A stretch of 64,000 nt of DNA from Mesosutterella porci (GCF_022134585.1 NZ_JAKNCT010000001.1:248001-312000), one strand, 5' to 3'. Shown: positions 8,809-16,494, numbered from the stretch's first letter. Notes: a model not told the origin generated them from the sequence alone. A program made the numbers and translations.

Positions 8809-9576
8809 GTGCTCACTAATCCCACTGAGACCGCCCGGGCCGTCTCGAACTGGATCCGGGACTATTTCGACCAAAACTGCCCGAAGGGCCGGGCCGTCGT
8901 CGGCATTTCCGGCGGCAAGGACTCTGCCGTGACTGCGGCGCTTTGCGCGCGAGCCCTCGGGAAAGACCGGGTGGCGGGCGTGCTGATGCCCGACGGCGCG
9001 CAAAAGGACATCGCCGACAGCGAGGCGGTGGTGCGTCTGCTCGGCATTTCCTCGGTCACGATCAACATCGCCGGGATGCACCAGGCCTTCCGGGACGAGA
9101 TCGCCGCAAACAGCGGCTTTGCGGCTCTCGCCGGCCGGGAGTCGCTTTCCCGCGACTCGGAGATCAACTTTCCTGCAAGGCTTCGCATGGCCACGCTCTA
9201 TGCGGTCGCACAGTCTCTGCCGGGCGGAGCGCTTGTCATCAACACCTGCAACAAGTCCGAGGACTGGGTCGGCTACTCCACGAAGTTCGGCGACTCGGCC
9301 GGGGACCTGAGCCCGCTTGCCGTCTTCACGGTCACCGAGGTGCGGCAGCTTGGAAGCGCCCTGGGGCTGCCCGACTCGATCGTCCGCAAGACCCCCTCGG
9401 ACGGCTTAAGCGGCCTGAGCGACGAGGCAAAACTCGGCTTCACCTATGAGCAGCTCGACCGGCTGATCGAGACCGGCGAATGCGAGGACCCGGCTCTGAA
9501 GGCGAAGATCGACCGGATGCATGCGGCGAACCTCCACAAGCTGCAGCCCATGCCGCATTTCCCGAGAAAAGACTAA
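8809..9576 (+). CDS. nadE: NH3-dependent NAD+ synthetase
   Basis: NadE makes NAD+ from nicotinic acid adenine dinucleotide, ammonia and ATP, the last step of NAD synthesis. The ATP pyrophosphatase P-loop SGGKDSAV lies at residues 34-41, and the family blocks RLRMATLYAVAQ, NTCNKSEDWVGYSTKFGDSAGDLSPL and RKTPSDGLSGLSDE follow in order. At 255 residues it is the short ammonia-dependent form without a glutaminase domain. The start is GTG, with AAGGACTAAGG just upstream. It is a single-gene unit closed by its own intrinsic terminator. I am confident of the family and function. Confidence 0.95.
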   Translation: MLTNPTETARAVSNWIRDYFDQNCPKGRAVVGISGGKDSAVTAALCARALGKDRVAGVLMPDGAQKDIADSEAVVRLLGISSVTINIAGMHQAFRDEIAANSGFAALAGRESLSRDSEINFPARLRMATLYAVAQSLPGGALVINTCNKSEDWVGYSTKFGDSAGDLSPLAVFTVTEVRQLGSALGLPDSIVRKTPSDGLSGLSDEAKLGFTYEQLDRLIETGECEDPALKAKIDRMHAANLHKLQPMPHFPRKD

Positions 9577-9600
9577 AAGGGCCCAAAGACGCCAAAAGGA

Positions 9601-9628
9601 GCTCCCCCGGTTCGGGAGAGCCTTTTTT
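9601..9628 (+). terminator. Intrinsic terminator of nadE
   Basis: A hairpin with arms GCTCCCCCG and CGGGAGAGC (one mismatch, GTT loop) is followed by CC and six T residues. It starts 25 bases after the nadE stop. Confidence 0.85.
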
Positions 9629-9714
9629 AGGCCGCCCGCAATCAGTGCTTCAGGAGGAAATGCGCCGTTCCTGAACTGCGCAGCCGAAGCGAAAAGCGCG
9701 CCGCACGGAAGAAG

Positions 9715-10479
9715 TCAGCGCGGCAGGGAATCCCAGGCCGTCTTGAGGAACAGCACGGCGAGCACCGCGAGAATGATCGGGCGCACGACGCGGCTGCCGT
9801 TTTTCATGACGAGCCCCGCGCCGATGTAGTGGCCCGCAATGCCGAAGGCGCCCGCGATGAGGCCGAGGATCCAGTCGACCTCGCCCGCAAGGGCGAACGT
9901 GGCCAGAGCGGCGATGCCGCTCGAGAAGTTGACGATCTTCATCTGGCCCGCGGCGTCCCTCACCCCGAGTCCTGCGGCCGCGGCGAACCCAAGCAGCATG
10001 AAGGTGCCGGCCCCCGGGCCGTAGAAGCCGTCGTAGGCTCCGCAGGCGAAACCGACGAGGGCGAGCATCCGGCGCCTTCTGCCCTCGTCCATCGGCCGGG
10101 AGTCGGGCGAGAGCGTGCGGCGCCGCATCACGAGAACGGCCGCCACCGGCAGGCAGAGCACCAGGAGAATCTGAAAGACCTGCGCGGGGACCATGAGCGC
10201 GATGCGGGCTCCCGCGAGACTCCCGGCAAAGGCCGCCGCGATCGGCACGAGGGCGAGCCGCAGGTCGATGAACCCGCCCCGGTAGAGCCTCACGGTCGAA
10301 ATGCACATACCCATGCCGCTTGAGAGTTTGTTGGTCCCGATCGCGAGGTGCGGCGGGACGCCGGCCAGAAGATAACCGGGCAGCGTGATGAGGCCGCCGC
10401 CTCCCGCGATGGCGTCTACAAGCCCCCCTAAGAAAACGAGCGGGCAGACGATGAGAAGCGTGGTGAAGTCAGGCAGCAT
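9715..10479 (-). CDS. TSUP-family membrane permease (TauE/SafE/YfcA-like)
   Basis: This is an inner-membrane permease of the TSUP family, members of which export sulfite, sulfoacetate or related anions. The protein is 254 residues with about eight hydrophobic segments and the duplicated family signatures GGLVDAIAGGGGLITLPGYL near the N-terminus and CGAYDGFYGPGAGTFMLLGF at about residues 147-166. The positions IGTNKLSSG and KIVNFSSG are also typical. It most resembles the YfcA subgroup. The substrate cannot be inferred from neighbours, since nadE and the hsp20 genes are unrelated. It runs opposite to nadE and shares the intergenic terminator region. Confidence 0.88.
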   Translation of the reverse strand: MLPDFTTLLIVCPLVFLGGLVDAIAGGGGLITLPGYLLAGVPPHLAIGTNKLSSGMGMCISTVRLYRGGFIDLRLALVPIAAAFAGSLAGARIALMVPAQVFQILLVLCLPVAAVLVMRRRTLSPDSRPMDEGRRRRMLALVGFACGAYDGFYGPGAGTFMLLGFAAAAGLGVRDAAGQMKIVNFSSGIAALATFALAGEVDWILGLIAGAFGIAGHYIGAGLVMKNGSRVVRPIILAVLAVLFLKTAWDSLPR

Positions 10480-10814
10480 GGGCTTTTCTTAAAAAAATCG
10501 GGTTCGGACCGCAAGCTCCCCGAAAGGGCGCGGTCCCGCGGCCTGCAGGCGGCAGGCCTGTCCCGAAAGCGGCGGCGCCTAAGGCGTCAGCCGCCGCGGG
10601 GCCAGGTCCCTTCCCCGGGGCCTGACCCGTATTGTAGTTAAAGAAAACCACGGCCCCTGCCCGGGCTCCCGGAAGTCCGGGGACCAAAAAGGGCGCCGGC
10701 CGATTGAGGCCTGTGCCCTGAGAGCAAAAAAACCGGGACCGCCCGCCGGGCGGTCCCGCATCCGCTATTACCGCGGCCCGCAAGGGGTGCCCGCATCAGC
10801 GGATTTTCCAGTGC
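10480..10814. other. Hairpin-rich intergenic region, no gene
   Basis: This very GC-rich gap holds several inverted repeats, including GCGGCGGC/GCCGCCGC at 10569-10597, an imperfect GGCCAGG/CCTG pair just after it, and the hsp20 terminator at 10726-10757. I see no coding sequence. Confidence 0.5.
10726..10757 (-). terminator. Intrinsic terminator of the first hsp20 gene
   Basis: On the minus strand a perfect 10-bp stem (GGGACCGCCC / GGGCGGTCCC, 3-base loop) is followed by GG and seven T residues, 58 bases after the hsp20 stop. This is a textbook Rho-independent terminator. Confidence 0.9.
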
Positions 10815-11264
10815 TCACTGGATTGAAATCATCTTGCGTTCAGGCTTCTGAGCCTCGGCTTTCGGAACGTTGATCGTGAGGATGCCGTCCGCGAAGGACG
10901 CGCTGCAGTCGCCCTGCTTCACGCCCTCGCCCACATAGAACGTCCTGCTGCAGGAGCCGGTGCTGCGCTCCGAGCGGATGAGCCGCCCCTCCTTCTTGTC
11001 CTCATGCTTCTCGTCCTTCCGGGCCGAAACCGTGAGGTAGCCGTCCTTCAGCTCCGCGCTGATCTCATCCTTCTTAAAGCCAGGCAGATCCATCAGCAGC
11101 GTGTAGCCCTTGTCGGTCTCGCGCACATCGGTCTTCATCAGACGGTCGGCATTTTTACCGAAAACACTGGCAGCCGGATCCGGGAAGCGGACGCCGGAGA
11201 AAACATCAAACGGATCGAAAACGCTGAACGGAGTTTCATCAAAGATAGTCGGAACATTAGCCAT
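10815..11264 (-). CDS. Small heat shock protein Hsp20 (copy 1)
   Basis: This is an ATP-independent holdase chaperone that binds unfolding proteins in the cytoplasm. It is 149 residues. The alpha-crystallin domain runs from about residue 40 to 140 and contains DLPGFKKDEISAELKDGYL and GILTINVPKAE, with the C-terminal I-x-I-type anchor MISIQ. The ATG at 11264 follows a strong GGAGG site. It is closely related to the second Hsp20 encoded 1.5 kb away (about 80% identical by eye), so the two probably arose by duplication. A sigma-32 promoter and a long leader precede it, which fits heat induction. Two cysteines (residues near 105 and 121) are conserved in both copies, which is unusual for Hsp20. 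Confidence 0.93.
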   Translation of the reverse strand: MANVPTIFDETPFSVFDPFDVFSGVRFPDPAASVFGKNADRLMKTDVRETDKGYTLLMDLPGFKKDEISAELKDGYLTVSARKDEKHEDKKEGRLIRSERSTGSCSRTFYVGEGVKQGDCSASFADGILTINVPKAEAQKPERKMISIQ

Positions 11265-11407
11265 AATTCTTACCTCCATTAGGGCCGTCGTCCGAGCGGT
11301 CTGTTCTTTTCCGGGAAGCCCTTGCTGCAACCGGCTTCCCGAAAGGGGAAGCGCCTGGTCTTCGTCCTTTCGGATTCCCCCGGGGGCTTTCCCCTTTGCT
11401 AACTTCT

Positions 11408-11435
11408 ATATGGGGGCTGACTTTCAATTTTCAAG
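11408..11435 (-). promoter_or_regulatory. Sigma-32 (RpoH) promoter of hsp20 copy 1
   Basis: On the minus strand the -35 element is CTTGAAA and the -10 element is CCCCATAT, separated by 13 bases. Both match the known heat-shock consensus (CTTGAAA, CCCCATNT). The predicted transcript starts near 11400, giving a leader of about 136 bases. Confidence 0.9.
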
Positions 11436-11643
11436 AGCCCGCCTAAATTTTTTTTCCTCCTAAGCTCTGCCCAAAGCCGCAGCGGAAAGTCCGGCCTGAT
11501 TCGGCGTGGAACGCTCCCATCCGCTGATCTCGTGCGGACGCTTCTTCCGGCTGCAGAATCCCGCCCGGACCCGCGCCCGCTGAAAATCTTCCTGATGTCC
11601 ATCGGATCCTTCGTCCTGGTCAGGGCGCGGCGCTGCAGAATGC

Positions 11644-11679
11644 GGGCTTACGGCGGCTTGGCAGTGCCGCCGTAAGCCC
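11644..11679. repeat. Perfect 14-bp inverted repeat with 8-base loop
   Basis: Arms GGGCTTACGGCGGC and GCCGCCGTAAGCCC enclose TTGGCAGT. Neither strand has a T-run after it, so it is not a standard terminator, and it is not next to a gene end. Confidence 0.7.
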
Positions 11680-11963
11680 CCTTGCCAGTGCAGCGCTTCA
11701 TGAAAACCACAGCGCTCCGAGTCCTGGCACAGGATGAGCGGCTGACGGGAACACCCGGGCGAAGAGCGCTCCCAGACGCCCAAGCGAAGTAAACAGGTGC
11801 CGGGCGGCTCTTCCCGCTGGCCGCCGAAAGTGAGCCTTGTTATCCTTTACTGGCAGAACGGCAAAGCGTTCGGGCAGCACCGAGGGGAGGGGCGTTTTCA
11901 ACGGCACCCCGGACTCGGGCGATGCTTTCCAAAAAATCAAATCGACAAAAGGAGTTTCTCAGG

Positions 11964-12644
11964 ATGGCTAAGCCCTATATCGTCTGCCACATGATGATGT
12001 CCGCAGACGGCCGCATTGACTGCGCGATGACCTCGAAGATCAGAGGCGTCGATGAATATTACGGGACTCTCCGGTCGCTTGAGGCCGACAGCACCGTAAG
12101 CGGCCGGACCACCGCAGAGCTTGAAATGGCGCTGCCGGGAAAGTTCGAATCAAAGTCGGGCGAGTCCTACGGCCACTCGGGCTTTTCAAGGAACCGCAGC
12201 GCCAGAGGCTACGAGATCGTTGCGGACAGCGAGGGGACGCTTCTCTGGCCGGATCAGGTGAGTGCGGCAAAGCCGCTTCTAGTTCTTACGAGCGAAAAAG
12301 TCGGGAAAGAGTACCTCGATTACCTGGACTCGCGACGGATTTCCTGGATCGCCTGCGGGAAAAGCAAAGTCGATCTCGTCCACGCGATGGATATCCTCGC
12401 CCGAGAATTCGCGGTCAGGCGGCTGGCCGTCGTAGGCGGCGGCACGATCAACGGAGCGTTCCTCGACGCAGGTCTTCTCGATGAAGTGAGCCTTCTCATC
12501 GGCCCCGCGATCGACGGGAGAAAAGGGATGGCCTCCGTGTTCGACGGCATTGCCGGGGACCGGGAGCCCTTCGGGCTCACGCTCAAGTCTCTCAAGCAGT
12601 ATGGAGACGGCGCGGTCTGTCTTCGCTTCGAAGTGGAGAAATGA
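11964..12644 (+). CDS. RibD C-terminal-type (DHFR-like) reductase
   Basis: This is an NAD(P)H-dependent reductase with the dihydrofolate-reductase-like fold of the RibD C-terminal domain. The family reduces pyrimidine intermediates of riboflavin synthesis or related compounds. The start MAKPYIVCHMMMSADGRID matches the family N-terminus (substrate/NADPH loop at SADGRID), and the C-terminal VVGGGTINGAFLDAGLLDE and SLLIGPAIDGR blocks are typical. At 226 residues it lacks the deaminase domain of full RibD, so it is probably an accessory reductase rather than the housekeeping riboflavin enzyme. The ATG at 11964 has AAAAGGAG upstream. It stands alone and ends at a bidirectional terminator. Confidence 0.85.
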   Translation: MAKPYIVCHMMMSADGRIDCAMTSKIRGVDEYYGTLRSLEADSTVSGRTTAELEMALPGKFESKSGESYGHSGFSRNRSARGYEIVADSEGTLLWPDQVSAAKPLLVLTSEKVGKEYLDYLDSRRISWIACGKSKVDLVHAMDILAREFAVRRLAVVGGGTINGAFLDAGLLDEVSLLIGPAIDGRKGMASVFDGIAGDREPFGLTLKSLKQYGDGAVCLRFEVEK

Positions 12645-12685
12645 AAACGAGAGAAGGCGCTCAGGCCTTCCCTTCCGGACATGAG

Positions 12686-12716
12686 AAAAGCGCCGCGATT
12701 GCTCGCGGCGCTTTTT
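12686..12716. terminator. Bidirectional terminator between the reductase and hsp20 copy 2
   Basis: A perfect 8-bp stem (GCGCCGCG / CGCGGCGC, loop ATTGCT) is preceded by AAAA and followed by TTTTT, so it can stop transcription from both convergent genes. Confidence 0.9.
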
Positions 12717-12785
12717 CCTTTCGGCTTTCCTCGAAAACCCGGGCGAACCCGGCTCCCCGGGGGAGCCTCAGCCGAACCTTTGAAC

Positions 12786-13235
12786 TTACTGAATCGCGAT
12801 CTTCTGGGTCTGAGGCTGCAGAGCAGAAGCCTTCGGGACATTGATCGTCAGGATGCCGTCTTCAAAGGAAGCGCTGCAGTCCTCCTGCTTCACGCCCTCG
12901 CCCACGTAGAACGTGCGGCTACAGGCGCCGGTGCTGCGCTCCGAGCGGATAAGCCGCCCTTCCATCTTTTCCTCGCGGCTCTTGTCTTTCTGAGCCGAGA
13001 TCGTGAGATAGCCGTCCTTGAGCTCAGCGGAAATTTCGTCTTTCTTGAATCCGGGCAGATCCATCATGAGGGTATAGCCCTTGTCGGTCTCGCGAACATC
13101 CGTTTTCATCACGCGGTCAGCATGCTTGCCAAAAACGCTCTCGGCAGGATCCGGGAACCGAACGCCGGAGAAAACATCAAAGGGGTCAAAAGCGCCGAAC
13201 GGAGAATCTTCAAAGATAGTCGGAACTGAAGCCAT
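12786..13235 (-). CDS. Small heat shock protein Hsp20 (copy 2)
   Basis: This is the second 149-residue Hsp20 holdase. It has the same domain plan as copy 1: an N-terminal FDPFDVFSGVRFPDP segment, an alpha-crystallin domain with DLPGFKKDEISAELKDGYL, and the C-terminal IAIQ anchor. Differences concentrate in the first 15 residues, the EKMEGR loop and the extreme C-terminus. Those are the parts that govern oligomer assembly in this family, so mixed or distinct oligomers are possible. The ATG follows GAGGAG. Its promoter is sigma-32-like with exactly the same spacing as that of copy 1. Confidence 0.93.
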   Translation of the reverse strand: MASVPTIFEDSPFGAFDPFDVFSGVRFPDPAESVFGKHADRVMKTDVRETDKGYTLMMDLPGFKKDEISAELKDGYLTISAQKDKSREEKMEGRLIRSERSTGACSRTFYVGEGVKQEDCSASFEDGILTINVPKASALQPQTQKIAIQ

Positions 13236-13257
13236 AATAGCTACTCCTCATTATGGA

Positions 13258-13274
13258 CCGTCGTCCGAGCGGTC
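13258..13274 (-). repeat. 17-base leader element shared by both hsp20 genes
   Basis: The mRNA-sense sequence GACCGCTCGGACGACGG lies directly before the ribosome site here and again, identically, before hsp20 copy 1 (11285-11301). Flanking leader sequence is much less conserved. The element can fold as GACCG/CGGTC in this copy. Confidence 0.65.
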
Positions 13275-13380
13275 AGGAAATCTGGCGGCCGGGCGGAATC
13301 CCCGGCCTATCTGGGGAGAAAGTCCATCGCTCGCGGGGCTCTTTTCGAACCCCCCGGGCTTTCGCCCCTCACACTTTTCA

Positions 13381-13408
13381 ATATGGGGGCCCTTTCGGAG
13401 ATTTCAAG
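13381..13408 (-). promoter_or_regulatory. Sigma-32 (RpoH) promoter of hsp20 copy 2
   Basis: On the minus strand CTTGAAA and CCCCATAT are separated by 13 bases, identical in both elements and spacing to the promoter of copy 1. The predicted leader is about 139 bases. Confidence 0.9.
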
Positions 13409-13414
13409 TCCCGG

Positions 13415-14083
13415 TCAGATTTTTTCCATCGCGATGAGAAAAAGCCGGGACACATGCCCCTTCGCCCCGGTGACGATCACCATCTGGTCAGGATCGCTCA
13501 GTCTGAGCGACAGATCCCGGTCCAGGGCGCGAAGCCTGAGTCCCGCCTTTTTAAGAACGCTGACGTCCCAGTCAGGACGATCCCGATCCGTTACGGGGAG
13601 ACGCTCGGCGATGTCGTTTCGCTCGCGAAGCTGTGCGGCGGTCTGTCCCGGATGCACGGGCGGCTATCCGGCCTGATCCGCCACCCGGAATGTCCTGCCG
13701 TAGTTTGCGTCGATGTTGACGAAGACGCCGCCGCGCTTCAGGACGCGCGCAACGCCTTCATAGGCGAGTTCAGGCCGCGGCAAGGTCCATGTCACGTTGC
13801 GCGATAAGACGAAATCAAAGCTCTCGTCAGGAAAATCAAGCGCCTGCGCGTCCATCTGCCGGAACTCAATGGAAAGGCCACGCGCCCGGGCATTGCAGCG
13901 CGCCTGCTCGAGCATGGCCTCGGAATAGTCGACCCCGGTCACCCGCAGGCCTTTCTGCGCAAGAAGCAGCGCGAAAAATCCCGCGCCCGTGCCCAGGTCG
14001 AGCGCGAACTTCGCCCCGGAAGGAACAAGCGGCAGGATCACCTCCTCGTAGAGACCGCTCAGTCTTCCGCCGTACTCCTTCAC
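13415..14083 (-). pseudogene. Broken SAM-dependent methyltransferase gene
   Basis: The first 139 codons encode a class I methyltransferase core: the SAM-binding loop LDLGTGAGFFALLLA, VTGVDYSEAMLEQAR, and the post-loop SFDFVLSRNVTWTLP characteristic of the UbiE/cobalamin-type methyltransferase group. The frame stops after ANYGRTFRVADQAG, and the continuation (RNDIAERLPVTDRDRPDWDV and onwards, 13415-13657) is in another frame. This is the expected C-terminal sequence of the same family, so a frameshift lies at about 13660. The N-terminus also appears to lack the usual 30-40 residues, because a stop codon precedes the first GTG directly. With two lesions it is most likely a decayed gene. Confidence 0.75.
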
Positions 14084-14271
14084 TCACGCGCCGGTGTTTT
14101 GGAACAGGGCTTCCCCAAAGAATCAGGCCTTCGGGATCTAAGAGAGGTACCTCACTTCACCGTTTACCGTCCGCATCGCCCGACTAATACCTCTAAAGTG
14201 ATAATAATTCGTCTTCCTGCCCCGGGTTCCCGATCGCGGCAGAAAATCGCCAAAAAGGGGGATGGCGGGAC

Positions 14272-14300
14272 TGGACAACCGGGCATCCTTATGTTTTAAT
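14272..14300 (+). promoter_or_regulatory. Sigma-70-like promoter of the candidate sRNA
   Basis: TGGACA and TTTAAT are separated by exactly 17 bases, each matching five of six consensus positions. The predicted start point falls at about 14305-14307, right at the first hairpin of the candidate small RNA. Confidence 0.6.
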
Positions 14301-14304
14301 TTGA

Positions 14305-14387
14305 GTGTCAGGGCCATCGCCGTGGCTTTGACACGCTCTTTTAAGTATTTCTTTCGCAACCCGCGGCTTTCACCGCGGGCTTTTTTT
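14305..14387 (+). ncRNA. Candidate trans-acting small RNA
   Basis: This is a predicted transcript of about 83 nt. It has a 5' hairpin of 12 consecutive pairs (14305-14316 with 14323-14334, two of them G-U, six-base loop), a 25-base U-rich single-stranded linker, and a perfect 7-bp terminator hairpin (CCCGCGG / CCGCGGG) followed by seven T residues. A promoter with ideal spacing ends 5 bases upstream. No protein gene lies upstream on this strand for over 1.5 kb, so the terminator has no other obvious owner. The layout is that of Hfq-type sRNAs. I do not recognise a known family, and the target is unknown. Confidence 0.6.
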
Positions 14388-14478
14388 ATCCTATTTATAT
14401 ATCTTTATAGGTATTTTTCTTTTTTCTGACCCGGCAGGTCCTTCCTTTAAAATGGAAGGAAAAACGGAGGTGCAAGCG

Positions 14479-14970
14479 ATGAAGCGGCACTTTGTAAACA
14501 CACTTGCGGCCGCCCTCGCGCTGCTTGCGGCAGGCTGCTCCAGCGTTTCGCTCGGAGGGGGCTACGGCGGCTGGGGCGGCAGCCACGGCGGCTGGGGCGG
14601 CGTCGGCGTAGGCATCAGCCTGGACGATCTCTTTTCGGGCCCGAAGGACGAGGCCCTGCCTGAGCTTCGGTCCGGAAAGGCCGAAATCACGGCCTTGAAG
14701 CTGCGGAAGGCGTCCGACTCCGAATACCGCCTCACGGGCACGGGCGGCAGCGGCACGGACAAGGCGCTTCCCGCCCTCGTCTCCATTCCCTGCGGGGATC
14801 CGGCTCTTTCGGGCGCCCCCGCCCTTCGATTCAGCTTTCTGCTGCAGCCCGGGCGCGGCAGCCGGGTGGAAGCGGTGACGCGCGAGATCCCGCAGGGCTG
14901 CCGGCCGGATCCCTCCCGCGCCGCGCTTGAGATCCGCGCCGAATCCGCCTCTAGCGCTGAGGGCCGGTGA
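14479..14970 (+). CDS. Small Gly/Trp-rich lipoprotein of unknown function
   Basis: This is a predicted lipoprotein of 163 residues. The signal peptide ends in the lipobox LLAAGC (Cys about residue 20). Residues 25-45 form a Gly/Trp-rich run (GGYGGWGGSHGGWGG), and the rest is a soluble domain with two cysteines that could form a disulfide. The ATG at 14479 has GGAGG eight bases upstream. The last 20 bases overlap the tail of the convergent relaxase gene. I do not recognise the family. Its position next to the relaxase makes it either the first gene of the conjugation module or the last chromosomal gene. Confidence 0.7.
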   Translation: MKRHFVNTLAAALALLAAGCSSVSLGGGYGGWGGSHGGWGGVGVGISLDDLFSGPKDEALPELRSGKAEITALKLRKASDSEYRLTGTGGSGTDKALPALVSIPCGDPALSGAPALRFSFLLQPGRGSRVEAVTREIPQGCRPDPSRAALEIRAESASSAEGR

Positions 14971-16012
14971 GGGCCCGTTCGCGCTTGTTTTCCTCCGGCG
15001 CTTCCTCCTGAAGCGCCGGACGCACCTGCTGCCTGGCGAGGCGCTCCGCGGTCGCCTCCACAATCGAGCGCACGGGAGGCAGCGCCCTGTAGTATTCGGC
15101 GAGCCGCCTCGCAAGCTCCAGATCCCCGGGGCTGCCGCTTTCCCTAAGCTCCCTGATGAACCCCGCGGCATAACCCAGCACCTTCACCCGGTTGCGCCGC
15201 GTCATATCGGCCACGGGATCGGGCTCGGGCCTGCCCTCAAGAGCCTCGCCCACCTGGCGCAGCACTTCCCTTCGGCCCGAGGGCGAGAGGTAAAAGCCCC
15301 CGGACTTGTTCGCGGCATAGGCCCGCCGCAGCAGCGGCTGCCACCTTCTTCCGCGCGTAAATGGCCGGGTCGCGTTCGCGACTATTCCCCGCTCCAGAAG
15401 CCTCGAGGCAAAATCTTCCCTCAACAGCCTCAGCTCGCGCCGCTGCAGGCGGAAGGTCCGCCCGTCTTTCCAGTTTCGGCTGCGATAGAGAAGATGAGCG
15501 TGGGGGCTCTTCTCATGCTCGTAGTGGAAGCACACGACCCAGGGCCGCTCCCGGATGTGCTCGCGGGCCCACTCGCGCACCGCCTCCTCAAAGCGCTCGC
15601 GGGGCACCTCGCCCGCAATGCCAAGAATCATCTGGCCCAGGGCCCGCTCTGCGGGCCGAGCCTTCCCGTCGCAGGAACGCCAGGCGACAATCACCTTTTC
15701 AACGGCGTCGCTCGTCCGGTAAACGCAGTCTTCCTCATCGTAGGCTGCGGTCGTGCCGTTTCGCGAAATGTATTTCGCATAATTAAGCACCTGGGACGCG
15801 CTTGAGCAGACCGCAACCGCATAGGCGCTCGTGCGGGCGTTGCAGAGTACGGAGACCTCGGGCCAGCCCCGCACCATGCCCCAGGCCTTCTGTCGGGCCG
15901 TCAGCGTCCTAATCTCTCCCAGCCCCGCGGGATGGGGCCGGCGCGCAGCGTCATCAAACTCATTTTCGGGATCCCGCAGGGGTTCCCGAACCTCCCGCCT
16001 GATTCCCCTCAT
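14951..16012 (-). CDS. VirD2/MobA-like relaxase (MOBP type)
   Basis: This is a conjugative relaxase, which nicks one DNA strand at oriT, stays attached to the 5' end through a tyrosine and is led through the secretion channel. The three-histidine metal motif is seen as FHYEHEKSPHAHLLYR (residues 162-177). The candidate nucleophile tyrosines lie in LNYAKYISRNG (Y78 or Y81), which resembles motif I of VirD2. At 353 residues it lacks a fused helicase or primase. The ATG at 16012 overlaps the stop of the upstream MobC-like gene (ATGA) and has GGAGG before it, so the two are translationally coupled. The best family guess is MOBP; MOBV/MobL is less likely. Confidence 0.8.
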   Translation of the reverse strand: MRGIRREVREPLRDPENEFDDAARRPHPAGLGEIRTLTARQKAWGMVRGWPEVSVLCNARTSAYAVAVCSSASQVLNYAKYISRNGTTAAYDEEDCVYRTSDAVEKVIVAWRSCDGKARPAERALGQMILGIAGEVPRERFEEAVREWAREHIRERPWVVCFHYEHEKSPHAHLLYRSRNWKDGRTFRLQRRELRLLREDFASRLLERGIVANATRPFTRGRRWQPLLRRAYAANKSGGFYLSPSGRREVLRQVGEALEGRPEPDPVADMTRRNRVKVLGYAAGFIRELRESGSPGDLELARRLAEYYRALPPVRSIVEATAERLARQQVRPALQEEAPEENKRERALTGPQR

Positions 16013-16494
16013 CACGCCTCCCCGCTCGGCAGGAGCCGCGCCCTGCTCTCCGCGGCCTCGGTCACGCGGCGCGCGGCCGCCGCACATGCTTCGAGCATCG
16101 CAAGCGTGTTGGGCAGCCCGGCCAGGCAGCGCTCGAACCCCTGCGGGGCCTGTCCGCAGTCCAGCGCCATGATCGCGGCGGCCGAGGTCTGCGTGAGGCC
16201 CGCCGCGCATTTGCTGAGCTCAAGCTGCACGGAGCGCAGCAGCGCGGTCTCCTCGCGCGTGAGGTACGGCCGCGAGAGGAAATACCCCCGCAGCACCCGC
16301 ACGACAAGCGCGGGCCTGCTCATGCTTTCTTCGCGAGCCCTTGCTCCGAGCATCTCGAATTCGGAGTTTGTAAGCACCAGCTGCATGTTCACGCGGTGCA
16401 GGGTGTGCTCGAGCGAGGCTTCAAGCCTCGGTCCGGAGGAGACAGCCGGCAATTTGTCTTCCCTCATTTCTCTCATGGATTCAATTTCCCGCAT
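16012..16494 (-). CDS. MobC-like relaxosome accessory protein
   Basis: This 160-residue protein is encoded directly before the relaxase with a 3-base stop/start overlap. Residues 35-75 (VNMQLVLTNSEFEMLGARAREESMSRPALVVRVLR, quoted here only by position and ends) have the pattern of a ribbon-helix-helix DNA-binding fold followed by a helical region, as in MobC and other relaxosome proteins that melt oriT and recruit the relaxase. The C-terminal half is Ala/Leu-rich and helical. The family call rests mainly on context and size. Several in-frame ATGs lie in the first ten codons, and the outermost is given. Confidence 0.65.
   Translation of the reverse strand: MREIESMREMREDKLPAVSSGPRLEASLEHTLHRVNMQLVLTNSEFEMLGARAREESMSRPALVVRVLRGYFLSRPYLTREETALLRSVQLELSKCAAGLTQTSAAAIMALDCGQAPQGFERCLAGLPNTLAMLEACAAAARRVTEAAESRARLLPSGEA

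Larger units (their letters stand above)
11265..11963. other. Intergenic region holding hsp20 leader, promoter and a long hairpin
   Basis: The first 140 bases are the untranslated leader of hsp20 copy 1, followed by its sigma-32 promoter. The remaining 500 bases lack a recognisable gene but contain a perfect 14-bp inverted repeat at 11644-11679. The last bases carry the AAAAGGAG ribosome site of the next gene. Confidence 0.5.
14084..14478. other. Intergenic region with a candidate small RNA gene
   Basis: No protein gene is seen. The region holds a sigma-70-like promoter, a two-hairpin transcript with an intrinsic terminator (described separately), and then an AT-rich stretch leading to the lipoprotein gene. 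It is also the approximate left limit of the conjugation module. Confidence 0.5.

Noticed and set aside
14395-15171. A 258-codon minus-strand frame over the lipoprotein gene
   Set aside because: The plus-strand frame has a ribosome site, signal peptide and lipobox; the minus frame is Arg/Gly/Ala-rich without features and also overlaps the relaxase end in another phase.
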